A DNA stretch of 64,000 bases from Zhongshania aliphaticivorans (GTDB lineage: Bacteria > Pseudomonadota > Gammaproteobacteria > Pseudomonadales > Spongiibacteraceae). The translations under genes were made by a program, and so were the position numbers. The stretch's first letter is position 1, and each line of letters opens with the position of its first letter. Below, one piece after another: positions 43,504 through 54,756 of the stretch. The stretch covers positions 262,407 through 326,406 of the forward strand of contig NZ_CACSIK010000003.1 in the NCBI RefSeq assembly GCF_902705875.1. Reading direction: 5' to 3'. A model generated the notes under the pieces. That model made no database searches. It saw only the letters and a program-made list of their open reading frames with translations, and was not told the origin of the DNA.

Positions 43504-44304
43504 TTAGTGCTTCCGTGTTGTTTTTCCTACTGACGCATCCGCCATTTCTGCGCCGCTAAATGCATGCCGATGACGAAATAAATAAATATGACGACACAGA
43601 CTAAACCACAGTTTTACGGGATGAAAAGCCAACTTATGCAGGAGGCTTGGACCAGCAACTAATATATCCGCGCGTTTGGCAACACTGGTCTCATGCATCA
43701 ATTCATAAGCCACATGCGGCTCTACAGCAAACACGTTCAAATCAAACAAAAAGAAATGATCAAACACTTTATCTACTGGTTCATAGATCGCACAGCCATA
43801 GTCTATGAACTTTTTCATCCCTATTCGGCTTAACAGGTATGATTGTGCTCCGAGACCCCCACGTTCTTGACGCACCAAGCAATGAGGCTCAGCCAAAGGT
43901 TCAAGCACTTTCCGTCGGCGTAATTTAAGCGACATCAACCGCACCATGTCTAAGTTTTTATCGAGCAACACTCTGAATACATCACCAAACTGCGGCTCTA
44001 CAACCACATCATCTTCAAATAAACACAGATATTCATAACCTCGATTATAGGCGTCCTTTACCGCTCTATAATGTGACAAGTAACAACCGAGCTCACTATT
44101 GGTCAGTCGCTTACCGTGCCGAATCATCGCTAAAGTATCGCGAAAGTACTCCCCCTGCTGCAGAGCTGGCCTATCTTTACGGCCATCCACAGCGGCATAT
44201 ACATCTGCCGCAACACCTTGAGCCTCTAAGTCAGCCAATAGCTTACGAGTGTTCTCAGCCTCTTTATCAAGACTAATAACGCGACACAGATAGTTTTTAT
44301 CCAT
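43504..44304 (-). CDS. glycosyltransferase family 25 (LPS biosynthesis type)
   Basis: This 266-residue protein has the GT25 features VISLDKEAENTRK at the N-terminus, LTNSELGCYLSHYRAVKDA and the acidic LCLFEDDVVVEP motif for nucleotide-sugar/metal binding. It also has GLGAQSYLLSRIGMKKFI. GT25 enzymes add galactose or related sugars to lipooligosaccharide or capsule. It opens the surface-glycan block that continues to about 50.5 kb. Confidence 0.9.
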   Translation of the reverse strand: MDKNYLCRVISLDKEAENTRKLLADLEAQGVAADVYAAVDGRKDRPALQQGEYFRDTLAMIRHGKRLTNSELGCYLSHYRAVKDAYNRGYEYLCLFEDDVVVEPQFGDVFRVLLDKNLDMVRLMSLKLRRRKVLEPLAEPHCLVRQERGGLGAQSYLLSRIGMKKFIDYGCAIYEPVDKVFDHFFLFDLNVFAVEPHVAYELMHETSVAKRADILVAGPSLLHKLAFHPVKLWFSLCRHIYLFRHRHAFSGAEMADASVGKTTRKH

Positions 44305-44583
44305 ACACCCTCAACCAAGTCCTGCGTGAAGTAAATGCCGTAACAAGCCCGATTCTGCAGCCAAAACGTTTAGTGACCGAAATTAATCGTGCTATCTCCA
44401 CCACTCATATACCTCAATATACATTGCAACGACTCAGCCTTAGCACTAAGGCTTGGGCTAAACGCCTTTCGCAGCGTAATACCTTTGCTTAGTGTAACAT
44501 TCAATATACTACTCATAGAACTGTCGCCCCTCGCCTCGTGGCAGCAAGGGCTGTAAACCACTAGTTTTTTGGACTACCCAGCA

Positions 44584-45711
44584 ATGCAAGCAGTTAACAT
44601 ATTAATTAACACCCAAAATTTCCCGCCAGAAGCAGGCGGCATACAAAATTATATGTATGAACTAGCCAATGCATTACATCACCTTGGCCATAATGTGCGT
44701 GTTATTTGCGATACCCACGCAACAGCAGGACAGCAAGAATTTGATGCCAGCCAGCCCTTTTCTATTGAACGCATCAATGGGCCAAAGCTCATTCGTCGCT
44801 TCCGTAAAGCGCAACGGATTACACGATATCTTCGTGGTACGAATCCTACATTACTTATTTGCGACAGTTGGAAGAGCCTTGAATTATTACAGCTTGAAAA
44901 ACGCCATCTCCTTGCATGCGTTTGCATAGCCCACGGCATGGAATTCCCCAAACAAACAACAGCAAAAAAACAAAAACGTATTAGTAATACCTTGTTAACA
45001 GCCACACACATTCTGGCAAACTCAAAATTCACGGCAAGCCGCATCCACCCCTATGTAGAAAATACCTCTAACATCCAAATACTCCACCCCGGAGTAGGCC
45101 AAGCACACCCACCGTCAGAGGACGATGTCACTAAAATCACACAATTAATCGCCAACCGCTCCCCCGTACTCCTCACCGTTGGTCGCCTAGAGGAGCGCAA
45201 AGGCCAAGATAAAATCATTGAGATCTTGCCAAAATTATTACAAGACCACCCGCAACTATTGTATGTCATTGCCGGCAACGGCCCCCTGCAAGGTACATTA
45301 ATAAACCGCACTGAAGAATTAGGCATAGTTGACCATGTTATCTTTTGCGGTAGGGTAAGTGATGGTCAACGAACTGCCCTACTCCAAAAAGCCGACCTAT
45401 TTGCGATGCCTTGTCGTGCTGTTGGCGACTCTGTTGAAGGCTTTGGGATTGTCTACATTGAGGCGGCCATGCTTGCCCTACCGAGCCTTGCAGGACGAAT
45501 CGGTGGCGCAGGCGATGCTGTTATAGACGGTCACACGGGCTTGCTGTGTGATGGAGACAATGAAAATGACATTTATCAAAGCATCACCAAAATGCTTAAT
45601 GACAAACAAGCACTTAAAGTGATGGGGCAAAACGCACAGCACCGCGCGCAAACAGAACTACAATGGGAGCAAATAGCCAATAGACTGCTGGCGCTCAGCA
45701 CCAATAGCTAA
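44584..45711 (+). CDS. glycosyltransferase family 4
   Basis: This GT-B retaining glycosyltransferase has 375 residues from ATG 44584; a TTG at 44569 would add five. The N-terminal acceptor domain shows FPPEAGGIQNYMYELANAL. The donor domain shows LTVGRLEERKGQDKIIEILP and the E-x7-E region DSVEGFGIVYIEAAML. It transfers a sugar from a nucleotide donor to a glycan in the cytoplasm. It is the only gene of the surface block on the plus strand. Confidence 0.9.
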   Translation: MQAVNILINTQNFPPEAGGIQNYMYELANALHHLGHNVRVICDTHATAGQQEFDASQPFSIERINGPKLIRRFRKAQRITRYLRGTNPTLLICDSWKSLELLQLEKRHLLACVCIAHGMEFPKQTTAKKQKRISNTLLTATHILANSKFTASRIHPYVENTSNIQILHPGVGQAHPPSEDDVTKITQLIANRSPVLLTVGRLEERKGQDKIIEILPKLLQDHPQLLYVIAGNGPLQGTLINRTEELGIVDHVIFCGRVSDGQRTALLQKADLFAMPCRAVGDSVEGFGIVYIEAAMLALPSLAGRIGGAGDAVIDGHTGLLCDGDNENDIYQSITKMLNDKQALKVMGQNAQHRAQTELQWEQIANRLLALSTNS

Positions 45712-45756
45712 TGCCACATTTTTACCATTCACGTTAAGAGAAAAACACGTTTGCCA

Positions 45757-46470
45757 CTAGCGTGGCTTGGGAATGTCGGGTTTGCCATCTTTCATTGGGA
45801 GCCCATTGGGGCCAGGGTATTTGCCGTTTTTAATACTCTCAAAAAAATCCGTCAAACGCTGATCTAGATTTTTAACTTTGCGCCCCACCAAATAGCGACG
45901 AAGCCGCTGAGGCAAAAATGGGAGTGATGCAATACCCGTAGCTCCTAAACCATCTATTACAACAAGACGGTTAATGAACTCATCATCACCTTGCAATCGT
46001 TTTTCAACCACTATGTTGTGAAGCAGGATTGATCTCGAAGGCACCGCGTGTTTCAGCCAGTGCGTCTTTAATTTTTCAAGCGCAGCCTTACATTCATCCG
46101 TGTAGCCAAAGTGCCACAGGTATAACATTAGCGACATGGATATATCACCGGTGTGATCCAGAATAAGCTCGGAGCACATTCCTAAACCAAGGTCTGTTTC
46201 AACCATTCCGTAGCTGCGACTAATATGATCGAAAATAGAATCTGCGTAATTTTCTTGAAAATCACGAAGAACTCGAAACTCCTCGGCATTGTCATCAAAG
46301 GCCGACAATGGCAACAACGTCTTGGGGAAGCCCTTTTTGCGACGACAATCTTCCAGTGTAAATTCAGGCCGCCGCACTTTAATACAGCGATCAGGATGAT
46401 CGGGGTGAATAAAGCAAAGGCGGTTGCCTCCCCGAGAAAAAGGCCGCTCTGCCGTTAACTTTATGCTCAC
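45757..46470 (-). CDS. YrbL-family (PhoP-network) kinase-like protein
   Basis: This 237-residue protein matches the YrbL/PhoP regulatory network family. Its features are PFSRGGNRLCFIHPDHPDRC near the N-terminus, RDFQENYADSIFDHISRSYG and the kinase-like catalytic-loop region LLHNIVVEK followed by RLVVIDGLG. YrbL-type proteins have a protein kinase-like fold and unknown targets. In this setting, overlapping a CgeB-like glycosyltransferase gene by four bases within an LPS block, a role in phosphorylating a core sugar is possible (inference). Confidence 0.82.
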   Translation of the reverse strand: MSIKLTAERPFSRGGNRLCFIHPDHPDRCIKVRRPEFTLEDCRRKKGFPKTLLPLSAFDDNAEEFRVLRDFQENYADSIFDHISRSYGMVETDLGLGMCSELILDHTGDISMSLMLYLWHFGYTDECKAALEKLKTHWLKHAVPSRSILLHNIVVEKRLQGDDEFINRLVVIDGLGATGIASLPFLPQRLRRYLVGRKVKNLDQRLTDFFESIKNGKYPGPNGLPMKDGKPDIPKPR

Positions 46471-47510
46471 TGACCAACCTCGCCAGCCATCACATCTTGA
46501 GCCCAGACATAATCATGACTAAAGCCCATCTCTAAACTCGCCTCGACAATAAATTGCGCATAGAGCTTTGAGTTTATCTCTTTATGAAAAAATTCACGGG
46601 CACGAGACGCCCAATGCTGCCGCTTGGCATCATCTGCCTGAAACTCTCGAATTTTTGCTATTAAGCTAGACTCGTCATCAAAATACACCGCTGATTCGGG
46701 CGGTAAAAGCTCATCAAAGCGAGGAGCACTGCTGGTAAGGAGCAATATCCCGTTACCCGCGAGCTGCGCCATACGCGCCGACGAATACCAATAATCGCCC
46801 TCTTGGCGATTCAAATTTAGTCCCATTTTGGTCTTCGCCAAGGCGCGATCGTAATCTCGCCCCCAAACCGGCGCCTCACCAAAGCTGCCATAGGTTTTAA
46901 AATTCATTTCCTGCTTTACAGCTTCTTTAATATTGCCGACCATTTCTAAACGCTTGGTAAAATCGGTGCTGTTACTACAAAACAATAAATCAATGTCTAA
47001 ATCTGTACGCCTTGAATTATCTAAGCACTCAACTGACGGCTCAACAGGGTTTGGCATATGATAAATACGAGCACCAAGCCCCTCAAACTGCCTTAACTCC
47101 CTTAACCCTGTTGAAACAAACACAGCATCAACCACCCCCGCCCGGGATCGAATCCGCTCTACATTACTCGGTACAAATAAAGGATCATTATTACAATGCG
47201 CAATGACACATGCAGGACGGCGACGTTTTATTTCACTTAGGGTCTCATTACTTATCGTATCGCAATGCCCCGCAATAACGAGATCAGGCTCCATCGCATC
47301 AGCCATTTCAAGTAAACGCTTATTTGCCTTGCCAACACCGAGATCACGGATACCAAACGGCGCTTCAAATGCGGCCACGTCGCGATCACTAAAGCTTTGC
47401 AAATAGTGATCATTTTTGATCAAGCCAAAACCTAATTTTTGCGCCCAGCTCACTCTCGTTCGGCCATAACGTCGCAACTGCTGGGTATCTACTTGAAGTA
47501 TTCTCATCAT
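46467..47510 (-). CDS. CgeB-like glycosyltransferase
   Basis: This 347-residue protein has a C-terminal domain like the CgeB/Glyco_trans_1_2 group: GLNLNRQEGDYWYSSARMAQ followed by NGILLLTSSAPRFDELLPP. The N-terminal Rossmann half has DLVIAGHCDTIS and CNNDPLFV. It probably transfers a sugar to a cell-surface glycan. Its end overlaps the YrbL-like gene by four bases, so the two are translationally coupled. Confidence 0.82.
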   Translation of the reverse strand: MMRILQVDTQQLRRYGRTRVSWAQKLGFGLIKNDHYLQSFSDRDVAAFEAPFGIRDLGVGKANKRLLEMADAMEPDLVIAGHCDTISNETLSEIKRRRPACVIAHCNNDPLFVPSNVERIRSRAGVVDAVFVSTGLRELRQFEGLGARIYHMPNPVEPSVECLDNSRRTDLDIDLLFCSNSTDFTKRLEMVGNIKEAVKQEMNFKTYGSFGEAPVWGRDYDRALAKTKMGLNLNRQEGDYWYSSARMAQLAGNGILLLTSSAPRFDELLPPESAVYFDDESSLIAKIREFQADDAKRQHWASRAREFFHKEINSKLYAQFIVEASLEMGFSHDYVWAQDVMAGEVGQ

Positions 47511-47591
47511 TGTCTCAACGGATTTAATATCTGTTTTTTTACAAATAACGCTATTTTCTTAGCGATACCCATACAGGACTACATGTTTAAA

Positions 47592-48731
47592 TTATTCTGC
47601 TAGCAATCGCCTATACACAGCAAGCGTACTCGCTAACTGACTACTTAAATAGTAACTTTGCGGCAGGGTAATCTCTGCATCAGCGTCAATTAAGTCATCC
47701 ACCCTTACCGCAAAGCTGACAACGTCATCGGCTGCCACCAAGCCCTGTGGAAAACCGACATTTAGCGATTCACTAGCGCCACCTCGATCATAGGCAACCA
47801 CGGGGGTACCACTGGCCAAAGATTCTGGCACAGTGCGGCCAAAGGGCTCTTCTTTATTGGACATATGGCAGGTAATGGCAGCTATCCCATAGAACTGAGC
47901 AATATCACTACGATGCCCCACAAAGGTGACAGCCTCATCAAGACCAAGCGCAGAACGCTTGGCAAGCAATTCCTCCTCATAATGCTGCTTACCTGGCTCG
48001 GCGTCACCAACAACAACACCGTGACAATCCTGACGAAGCTTTAGCAAACGCGACATCATGTCCAAAAATGCCTCCTGCCCTTTCCAGCGTGTTAACCGGC
48101 CCGGCATTAAAATGAGGTGCTTATCTTTTAACTGTGGATATTGCTCAAAAAGCGTTTTTTTCCATTGGTCAGTACACGCGCGAGGATTAAATACCGCAGG
48201 GTCGAGCCCTCGAGGTATTAAGGTAATACGACTTTCACTCGCCTTATAATTACTGACAATATAATTTTTTACACAATCTGATATGGCAATAAGATGCTCT
48301 GCACGCGCCATTACCGCGCTATAAAAATTAACCGAATACATGCCGTGGAAGGTGCTTACCAGCCGTGGACGCGTTGTTGGATTCATCCGTCGCCAGGCCA
48401 GCCAAACAATCCACGCCGGTGCTCGGGAACGCACATGCACAATATCCGCAGCCAGCCCTTCTAACAGCCGCCTCATTGGTCGAACCTGTAAGAGCGACCA
48501 AAGCGATTTTCGATGCACAGGAAAAGTAATATGCTCACTTCCGTCGGCCACCAAACCATCAACCAAGCGCCCCCCAAATGAAATCACTACCGACGTATGC
48601 CCTTCGCGCACCAATTCTCTCGCCAACTCAACCGTACCACGCTCAACACCACCGGAGTTTAAGGCGGGCAGAACCTGCACCACTTTAAGCGGGCCGCCGG
48701 CGTCAGTAGCTACATTTTTCGTATTAAGCAT
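47592..48731 (-). CDS. glycosyltransferase family 4 (LPS-type)
   Basis: This 379-residue GT-B enzyme has the N-terminal LPALNSGGVERGTVELAREL typical of LPS and capsule GT4 enzymes. The donor domain contains LIPRGLDPAVFNP, LMPGRLTRWKGQEAFLDMM and the EPFGRTVPESLASGTPVVAY motif. It transfers a sugar to the lipid A core or a related surface glycan in the cytoplasm. It is encoded just downstream of the ELM1-like gene on the same strand. Confidence 0.93.
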   Translation of the reverse strand: MLNTKNVATDAGGPLKVVQVLPALNSGGVERGTVELARELVREGHTSVVISFGGRLVDGLVADGSEHITFPVHRKSLWSLLQVRPMRRLLEGLAADIVHVRSRAPAWIVWLAWRRMNPTTRPRLVSTFHGMYSVNFYSAVMARAEHLIAISDCVKNYIVSNYKASESRITLIPRGLDPAVFNPRACTDQWKKTLFEQYPQLKDKHLILMPGRLTRWKGQEAFLDMMSRLLKLRQDCHGVVVGDAEPGKQHYEEELLAKRSALGLDEAVTFVGHRSDIAQFYGIAAITCHMSNKEEPFGRTVPESLASGTPVVAYDRGGASESLNVGFPQGLVAADDVVSFAVRVDDLIDADAEITLPQSYYLSSQLASTLAVYRRLLAE

Positions 48732-48755
48732 AGGGAGCCCAAAATTTCATCGCCA

Positions 48756-49670
48756 TTACTGCATTTCGCTGTCTATTTGCAGCCACCAATCCGCCGCTCT
48801 ATCCGCCTCCCAAAGGGCACGCGCAGCGGGTGACAACGGTGAGGATAAATCTGCATCGGTAAATCGTGTTGCCAAACCGCTCTCGGTCAGCTGGGCCATA
48901 CTCTTTGTCACTCGTGACTCGCGACTGGGCTCTAGCTCTAGTAGCCCCGTCGGCGCCCCCGAACTCACGCTCTCATAAACCATAGACACACTGTCACAAC
49001 TTACCCAAACCTGACTAACTTCGGCCAATATTTTGGGGAGCCAGCCCTTGCCAGTATCGCTATAAGGTAGCACGGACAGATTCTCCAGCCCCAGCCCAGC
49101 AACTTCATTAAGCAACCCAACGGGCGTTCGCGGAGAGTCCGACACCACCCACTCACACTCTGGCATCGCAGAAGCAATACGTTTTACTTGCCCAAGAATA
49201 GTCTCATTATTCCAGCGAAAATGAGTATTCACACCACCTATCAAAATAAGGCCACGCCCCTGATGACGCTGCCCATCCTGCGGCACAATATGATTTATCA
49301 CGCCGTAAGTACCAAGCACCGTGCGACGCTTGGGGGGGGAATCATGAAAAGGCATGCAAACGGCATCAAATAAACGCAGTGGCAACGACGGCCGCATAAG
49401 GACCATGGCTTTGCCGCCCATTACCCACTTACACCACAACAATGGGATGTGTGTTTTGTTTCCTGCAGCCAATATCCAATCCGGTGCCTGCTCACTACCA
49501 AACTGACGCTTTAACCCCTCGCGACCAGTGAAGGCAAACTTCGTTGCCGCCAAGTCAAACCAATGCAGCTCAACCCCCGTTTTGCTTTGCAAGCGAGCCG
49601 CCAAGCCTCGTAACTGATTAAGGTGCCCTAAACGCCCATCAGTAATCACCCAGACTCGACGAATACTCAT
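48756..49670 (-). CDS. ELM1/GtrOC1-like putative nucleoside-diphosphate-sugar-binding protein
   Basis: This 304-residue protein matches the mitochondrial fission ELM1-like family (PF06258), common in bacterial LPS clusters. Features are WVITDGRLGHLNQLRGLA at the N-terminus, DWILAAGNKTHIPLLW, LILIGGVNTHFRW and a VSCDSVSMVYESVSSGAP segment. The family has a GT-B-like fold and is thought to act in surface polysaccharide synthesis. Its start overlaps the end of the LpxL-like acyltransferase gene by four bases. Confidence 0.88.
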   Translation of the reverse strand: MSIRRVWVITDGRLGHLNQLRGLAARLQSKTGVELHWFDLAATKFAFTGREGLKRQFGSEQAPDWILAAGNKTHIPLLWCKWVMGGKAMVLMRPSLPLRLFDAVCMPFHDSPPKRRTVLGTYGVINHIVPQDGQRHQGRGLILIGGVNTHFRWNNETILGQVKRIASAMPECEWVVSDSPRTPVGLLNEVAGLGLENLSVLPYSDTGKGWLPKILAEVSQVWVSCDSVSMVYESVSSGAPTGLLELEPSRESRVTKSMAQLTESGLATRFTDADLSSPLSPAARALWEADRAADWWLQIDSEMQ

Positions 49671-50566
49671 TCGTAAAACCCGGCCTCTCCAACAGGCCTA
49701 GTTTTAAAGCGACGGTGCACCCACATATACTGATCTGGCACACTGCGTATATTTTCCTCAAGGATCGCATTAATAGCGCGAGCATCCACAGCAGGGTCAC
49801 CGCTCGGAAAATTATCCATAGGTATTATTTCAACCCGATATCGACGACCGCCATCTAAACGCCGCTGATTTGCATAAACTACCCTTGCCCGGCCTCCCCG
49901 CGCCAAGGTACTCGTACCAATTGTGGTCGCCGCAGGTATGCCAAAAAACGGCACAAACTCAGCTGACTTTCGACCATAGTCTTGATCAGGCAAATAAAAT
50001 AACCGCCGACCGTCACGAAGACACTTGAGTGCGCGCTTAATATTTCGACGGTGGATAGGCTCGCCATAGCGCGCCCGTGAACGACTGAGAATAAACTCAA
50101 ATACTGGGTTTCTATGCTTACGGTAAAAAGAATCCGATGGGTATTGCAGACCAATAAGCGTACCGCAGAAATCCAATGTGGTGAAATGGGTGCCAATCAC
50201 AATGATACCCGGGCCCCCTTCCTCCACCTCAAGATGCTCCTTTCCCAAAAGCTCAAACTCTACACCCAGCTTTTCGGGCGCAATAAACCATACCCTCAAG
50301 GTTTCCATCAAACCCACGCCTTGATTGCGCATGGTCTTCTTCACCAACACTCGGTGATCGGCCTCTGTTAATTCAGGAAAACACAAGCGCAAGTTGGTCT
50401 CACAGATATGGCGACGATCTTTGGCAAAAAAATAAAATAAATTGCCCACCCCCGCACCCAAGGCATAACTCAGCCGCCTCGGCAAATGGGCGAGTAACCA
50501 AAGTAAAGCCACGGCACACCATGAAGGCCAGTGAGTCGGGTTAAGTAGTTGTCTCTCAATTGTCAT
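49667..50566 (-). CDS. LpxL/HtrB-family lipid A acyltransferase
   Basis: This 299-residue inner-membrane acyltransferase has an N-terminal membrane anchor (AVALLWLLAHLP). It carries the catalytic H-x4-D motif in GTHFTTLDF, YRKHRNPVFEFIL and FYLPDQDYGRKSAEFVPFFG. It transfers a secondary acyl chain to lipid A on the cytoplasmic face. It is the first gene of a minus-strand run with the ELM1-like gene and a GT4, consistent with lipid A/core assembly. Confidence 0.9.
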   Translation of the reverse strand: MTIERQLLNPTHWPSWCAVALLWLLAHLPRRLSYALGAGVGNLFYFFAKDRRHICETNLRLCFPELTEADHRVLVKKTMRNQGVGLMETLRVWFIAPEKLGVEFELLGKEHLEVEEGGPGIIVIGTHFTTLDFCGTLIGLQYPSDSFYRKHRNPVFEFILSRSRARYGEPIHRRNIKRALKCLRDGRRLFYLPDQDYGRKSAEFVPFFGIPAATTIGTSTLARGGRARVVYANQRRLDGGRRYRVEIIPMDNFPSGDPAVDARAINAILEENIRSVPDQYMWVHRRFKTRPVGEAGFYE

Positions 50567-50751
50567 CTGATTGCATTACACTATTGCTACATTTTCGATG
50601 CTGGAACCGCAGCCAAAATAGCTCGGTGCGAAGTGCCGCATTGTACACTGTTTAACACATACGGTTAGCCGAGATCAGCATTTGCACACCCCTTATATCT
50701 TAGTAAAAGGCGTTAACCTTTTTTGTTAACTCGGAGAATGACAACCCCGCC

Positions 50752-51132
50752 ATGATGAACAAACCCGGCCGCACCGGCCCCGCTCGTATTCTTGACGCAT
50801 CAAAATATTCCCTCAAAGGGTTGCGGGCCGCATGGCAACACGAAGAGGCCTTTCGTCAAGAAAGCACTCTAGCACTCATCATGCTACCTGCTGCGCTCTG
50901 GTTAGGCAGCAACGCCGGCCAGCGATCAATATTAATTGCTACGGTCGTGTTAGTCGTCATTGTAGAACTTATTAACTCTGCCATTGAAGCCGTCGTCGAC
51001 CGCATCAGCACCGATCACCACCCCCTATCAGGACAAGCAAAAGACATCGGTTCAGCCGCCGTCATGCTTAGCCTGTTACTCTGCCTAAGCTGCTGGGGCA
51101 TGATCGCAGTTGAACGCTTCCTACTAAATTAA
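50752..51132 (+). CDS. dgkA: diacylglycerol kinase
   Basis: This 126-residue membrane protein has the DgkA features AWQHEEAFRQES near residue 30 and VVIVELINSAIEAVVDRI at the second helix, plus a final membrane helix (AAVMLSLLLCLSCWGMIAV). It phosphorylates diacylglycerol to phosphatidic acid and so recycles lipid by-products of envelope synthesis. A second Met codon immediately follows the first, so the start may be either. It adjoins the lipid A gene block. Confidence 0.93.
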   Translation: MMNKPGRTGPARILDASKYSLKGLRAAWQHEEAFRQESTLALIMLPAALWLGSNAGQRSILIATVVLVVIVELINSAIEAVVDRISTDHHPLSGQAKDIGSAAVMLSLLLCLSCWGMIAVERFLLN

Positions 51133-51172
51133 CGCCCCCTCAAATAAAAACCACTTTAGGCGGGTAATGGTC

Positions 51173-51201
51173 TTGACAATAACTCGCTAAACATGAATAA
51201 T
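51173..51201 (+). promoter_or_regulatory. sigma70 promoter for rpsT
   Basis: TTGACA (51173-51178), a 17-bp spacer and AATAAT (51196-51201) lie 44 bp upstream of the rpsT start codon. The -35 box is perfect and the -10 box close to consensus. Confidence 0.8.
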
Positions 51202-51245
51202 TCCCGGCCTAAATTTTCAGTGCTAGGTTTCAAGGAGTTATAAGG

Positions 51246-51518
51246 GTGGCGAATTCTCCACAAGCTAAAAAACGCGCACGCCAGGCGGAAAAACGTCGTA
51301 CGCACAACGCCAGTCTGCGCTCCATGGTTCGCACATACTTGAAAAAAGTTGTGTCAGCTATCGAATCAGGCGATCAAGCAGAAGCTCAAACTGCTTACGT
51401 TGCTGCAGTACCCGTTCTTGACCGCATGGCCGACAAAGGCATCGTGACAAAGAACAAGGCCGCTCGCCATAAGAGCCGGCTAAACAGCAAAATTAAAGCA
51501 ATGGCTACCGCTGCGTAG
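51246..51518 (+). CDS. rpsT: 30S ribosomal protein S20
   Basis: This 90-residue S20 starts at GTG 51246, after AAGGAG. It has the typical basic N-terminus [16 protein letters not shown], followed by [12 protein letters not shown] and ending [11 protein letters not shown]. It binds 16S rRNA early in small-subunit assembly. It is transcribed alone from a strong promoter and ends in a near-perfect terminator. Confidence 0.98.
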   Translation: MANSPQAKKRARQAEKRRTHNASLRSMVRTYLKKVVSAIESGDQAEAQTAYVAAVPVLDRMADKGIVTKNKAARHKSRLNSKIKAMATAA

Positions 51519-51535
51519 TAATTCGCTTTATTTTG

Positions 51536-51575
51536 CGACATAAAAAAACCCGCTTCTGCGGGTTTTTTTATGTCG
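51536..51575. terminator. bidirectional rho-independent terminator between rpsT and proB
   Basis: An 18-bp perfect stem (51536-51553 with 51558-51575) has a TTCT loop, a GC core and A7/T7 tracts on the two sides. It serves both convergent genes. Confidence 0.95.
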
Positions 51576-51581
51576 CCTACA

Positions 51582-52718
51582 TCAAGCAACCACGACTAAA
51601 TTATCTCGGTGAATCAACTCATGCTCACCGGCAAAGCCCAGCAATTCCGTTATTTTATGGCTTGGCACACCCTGCAAACGCCTTGCATCATCCGCGCAAT
51701 AATTAATCAAACCCCGAGCCACCTCACAACCATGGGCATCAACACACCTAACAAGGTCGCCACGGGAAAACTGCCCCTCAACCGCCACTACCCCAACAGG
51801 TAACAGACTGCGGCCCTGCTGCGTCAATACACGTACCGCACCCTCATCAATCACCACACTGCCACGCAAGCGCAACTGCCCGGCCAACCATTTTTTCCGA
51901 GCTGTAATCGGCGGCTCCTTAGAAAGCAGCAATGTACCAACATCCTCAGCAGCAAATACCCTATCCAATACTCGATCTTCGCGCCCACCTACAATCACTG
52001 TATTCGCCCCAGAACGGGAAGCCAAACGCGCTGCGCGCAATTTGGTCAACATACCTCCACGCCCCAGCGATCCAGCAGCGCCACCCACCATTACATCCAA
52101 GGCGCGATCTTCTACAGAGGCCTCAGAAATTAATTTTGCAGCGGGGTTAGCACGCGGATCCTCTTCAAACAAGCCGCGCTGATCAGTCAAAATCACCAGC
52201 GCGTCAGCATCAATCAAATTGGCGACCAACGCCGCTAACGTGTCATTGTCACCAAAACGTATTTCATCAGTAACAACCGTGTCATTTTCATTAACAATCG
52301 GCACCACACCCAAGTCAAGCAGCGTCAACAAGGTGCTACGCGCATTCAAATAACGATCTCGCGCCGAAATATCATCATGACCAAGCAAAATCTGCGCGGT
52401 CTGCAAACCATGAAGCCGAAACCGCGCCTCATAAGCCTGAACCAGACCCATTTGACCAACGGCAGCCGCAGCCTGTAGCTTATGCAAATCATCTGGCCGC
52501 TCACGCCAACCCAGACGAGTCATTCCCTCTGCAACAGCCCCAGACGAAACCAACACCACCTCTCGCCCAGCCGCCCTTAGCGCAGCCAACTGCGCAACCC
52601 AGGCATCCAAGCCCTCAGCATTAAGACCGCGACCATCATTTGTCAGCAGCGCTGAACCGATCTTTACCACAACACGCTTACACGCGGTTAATCTCCGCCT
52701 ACTCTCAGACAAGATCAT
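51582..52718 (-). CDS. proB: glutamate 5-kinase
   Basis: This 378-residue protein has an N-terminal amino acid kinase domain ([44 protein letters not shown]) and a C-terminal PUA domain from about residue 280. It phosphorylates glutamate in the first step of proline synthesis. It lies six bases after obgE on the same strand, the common gammaproteobacterial order rplU-rpmA-obgE-proB. Confidence 0.97.
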   Translation of the reverse strand: MILSESRRRLTACKRVVVKIGSALLTNDGRGLNAEGLDAWVAQLAALRAAGREVVLVSSGAVAEGMTRLGWRERPDDLHKLQAAAAVGQMGLVQAYEARFRLHGLQTAQILLGHDDISARDRYLNARSTLLTLLDLGVVPIVNENDTVVTDEIRFGDNDTLAALVANLIDADALVILTDQRGLFEEDPRANPAAKLISEASVEDRALDVMVGGAAGSLGRGGMLTKLRAARLASRSGANTVIVGGREDRVLDRVFAAEDVGTLLLSKEPPITARKKWLAGQLRLRGSVVIDEGAVRVLTQQGRSLLPVGVVAVEGQFSRGDLVRCVDAHGCEVARGLINYCADDARRLQGVPSHKITELLGFAGEHELIHRDNLVVVA

Positions 52719-52724
52719 CTCACC

Positions 52725-53939
<1,215 letters not shown>

Positions 53940-53979
53940 CTAAAAAGGAGTGTGGATAAAACCTATCTACAGAAACAAA

Positions 53980-54005
53980 AAAGCCCCGTCAACAGACGAG
54001 GCTTT
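53980..54005 (-). terminator. terminator downstream of rpmA
   Basis: On the minus strand an 11-bp stem with one G-T pair (54005-53995 with 53990-53980) and a 4-nt loop is followed by T residues. It lies 19 bp after the rpmA stop. Confidence 0.85.
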
Positions 54006-54023
54006 AAACGTCACGAAGAAGGC

Positions 54024-54281
54024 TTAGGCCGCAACAATACTAATGTATTTGCGACTCTTTGGACCTTTAACTTCAAACTTCACCACACCATCTGCCTTTG
54101 CAAACAATGTATGGTCGGTGCCGCATCCTACGTTTTCACCTGCGTGAAAGCGTGTGCCACGCTGACGAACAATAATGCTGCCCGCGCTAACAACTTGACC
54201 ACCAAAACGTTTTACACCCAGACGCTTACTCTGTGAGTCGCGTCCGTTACGAGTACTACCACCAGCTTTCTTGTGAGCCAT
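54024..54281 (-). CDS. rpmA: 50S ribosomal protein L27
   Basis: This 85-residue L27 has the conserved N-terminus [20 protein letters not shown] and [17 protein letters not shown]. It sits near the peptidyl transferase centre of the large subunit. It lies 18 bp after rplU, as usual. Confidence 0.98.
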   Translation of the reverse strand: MAHKKAGGSTRNGRDSQSKRLGVKRFGGQVVSAGSIIVRQRGTRFHAGENVGCGTDHTLFAKADGVVKFEVKGPKSRKYISIVAA

Positions 54282-54299
54282 GAGTCTCTCCTAAATTTC

Positions 54300-54611
54300 T
54301 TAAGCACTGATTCCAGTGATTTTCACTTCGGTGAACCACTGACGGTGACCAGCTTGTTTCATGCTGTGCTTCCGACGGCGAAACTTAACAATTTTAACCT
54401 TGGCGTGACGACCTTGCGAAACAACTTCCGCAGTCACTTTGCTACCATCTACATAAGGTGCGCCAATTTTTAGCTCTTCACCAGCTTTAACCATCAACAC
54501 TTTGTCAAAGGTTACACTTTCGCCAGTGGCAACTTCGATTTTTTCTAGCTTAAGGGTCTCACCCTCAATAACACGGTGTTGCTTACCACCGCTTTCAATA
54601 ACTGCGTACAT
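54300..54611 (-). CDS. rplU: 50S ribosomal protein L21
   Basis: The start at 54611 gives the usual 103 residues beginning [14 protein letters not shown], with GGAG nine bases upstream; a longer frame upstream is not needed. [20 protein letters not shown] is the diagnostic C-terminal region. L21 binds 23S rRNA. The promoter at 54757-54785 drives it. Confidence 0.98.
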   Translation of the reverse strand: MYAVIESGGKQHRVIEGETLKLEKIEVATGESVTFDKVLMVKAGEELKIGAPYVDGSKVTAEVVSQGRHAKVKIVKFRRRKHSMKQAGHRQWFTEVKITGISA

Positions 54612-54756
54612 GGGCATAATCTCCAAGAGCCTGCTTGCAATAATGTATTTCGGCCGAGCGCTTTCTGCTATCACAGTCTACGCCGGGACAAGTCCAGGCA
54701 CCGTCACCACCACTTAACCATTAAGAGGCCGCACGGTTTTGCTTTCAGGGGCGCGA

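Noticed and set aside
44370..44561. 63-codon minus-strand open frame upstream of the GT4 gene
   Set aside because: No convincing ribosome binding site or family; it lies in the likely promoter region of divergent genes.
48340..48978. 212-codon plus-strand open frame opposite two glycosyltransferase-type genes
   Set aside because: It overlaps two well-supported minus-strand genes and reads as a Ser/Pro/Thr-rich shadow.
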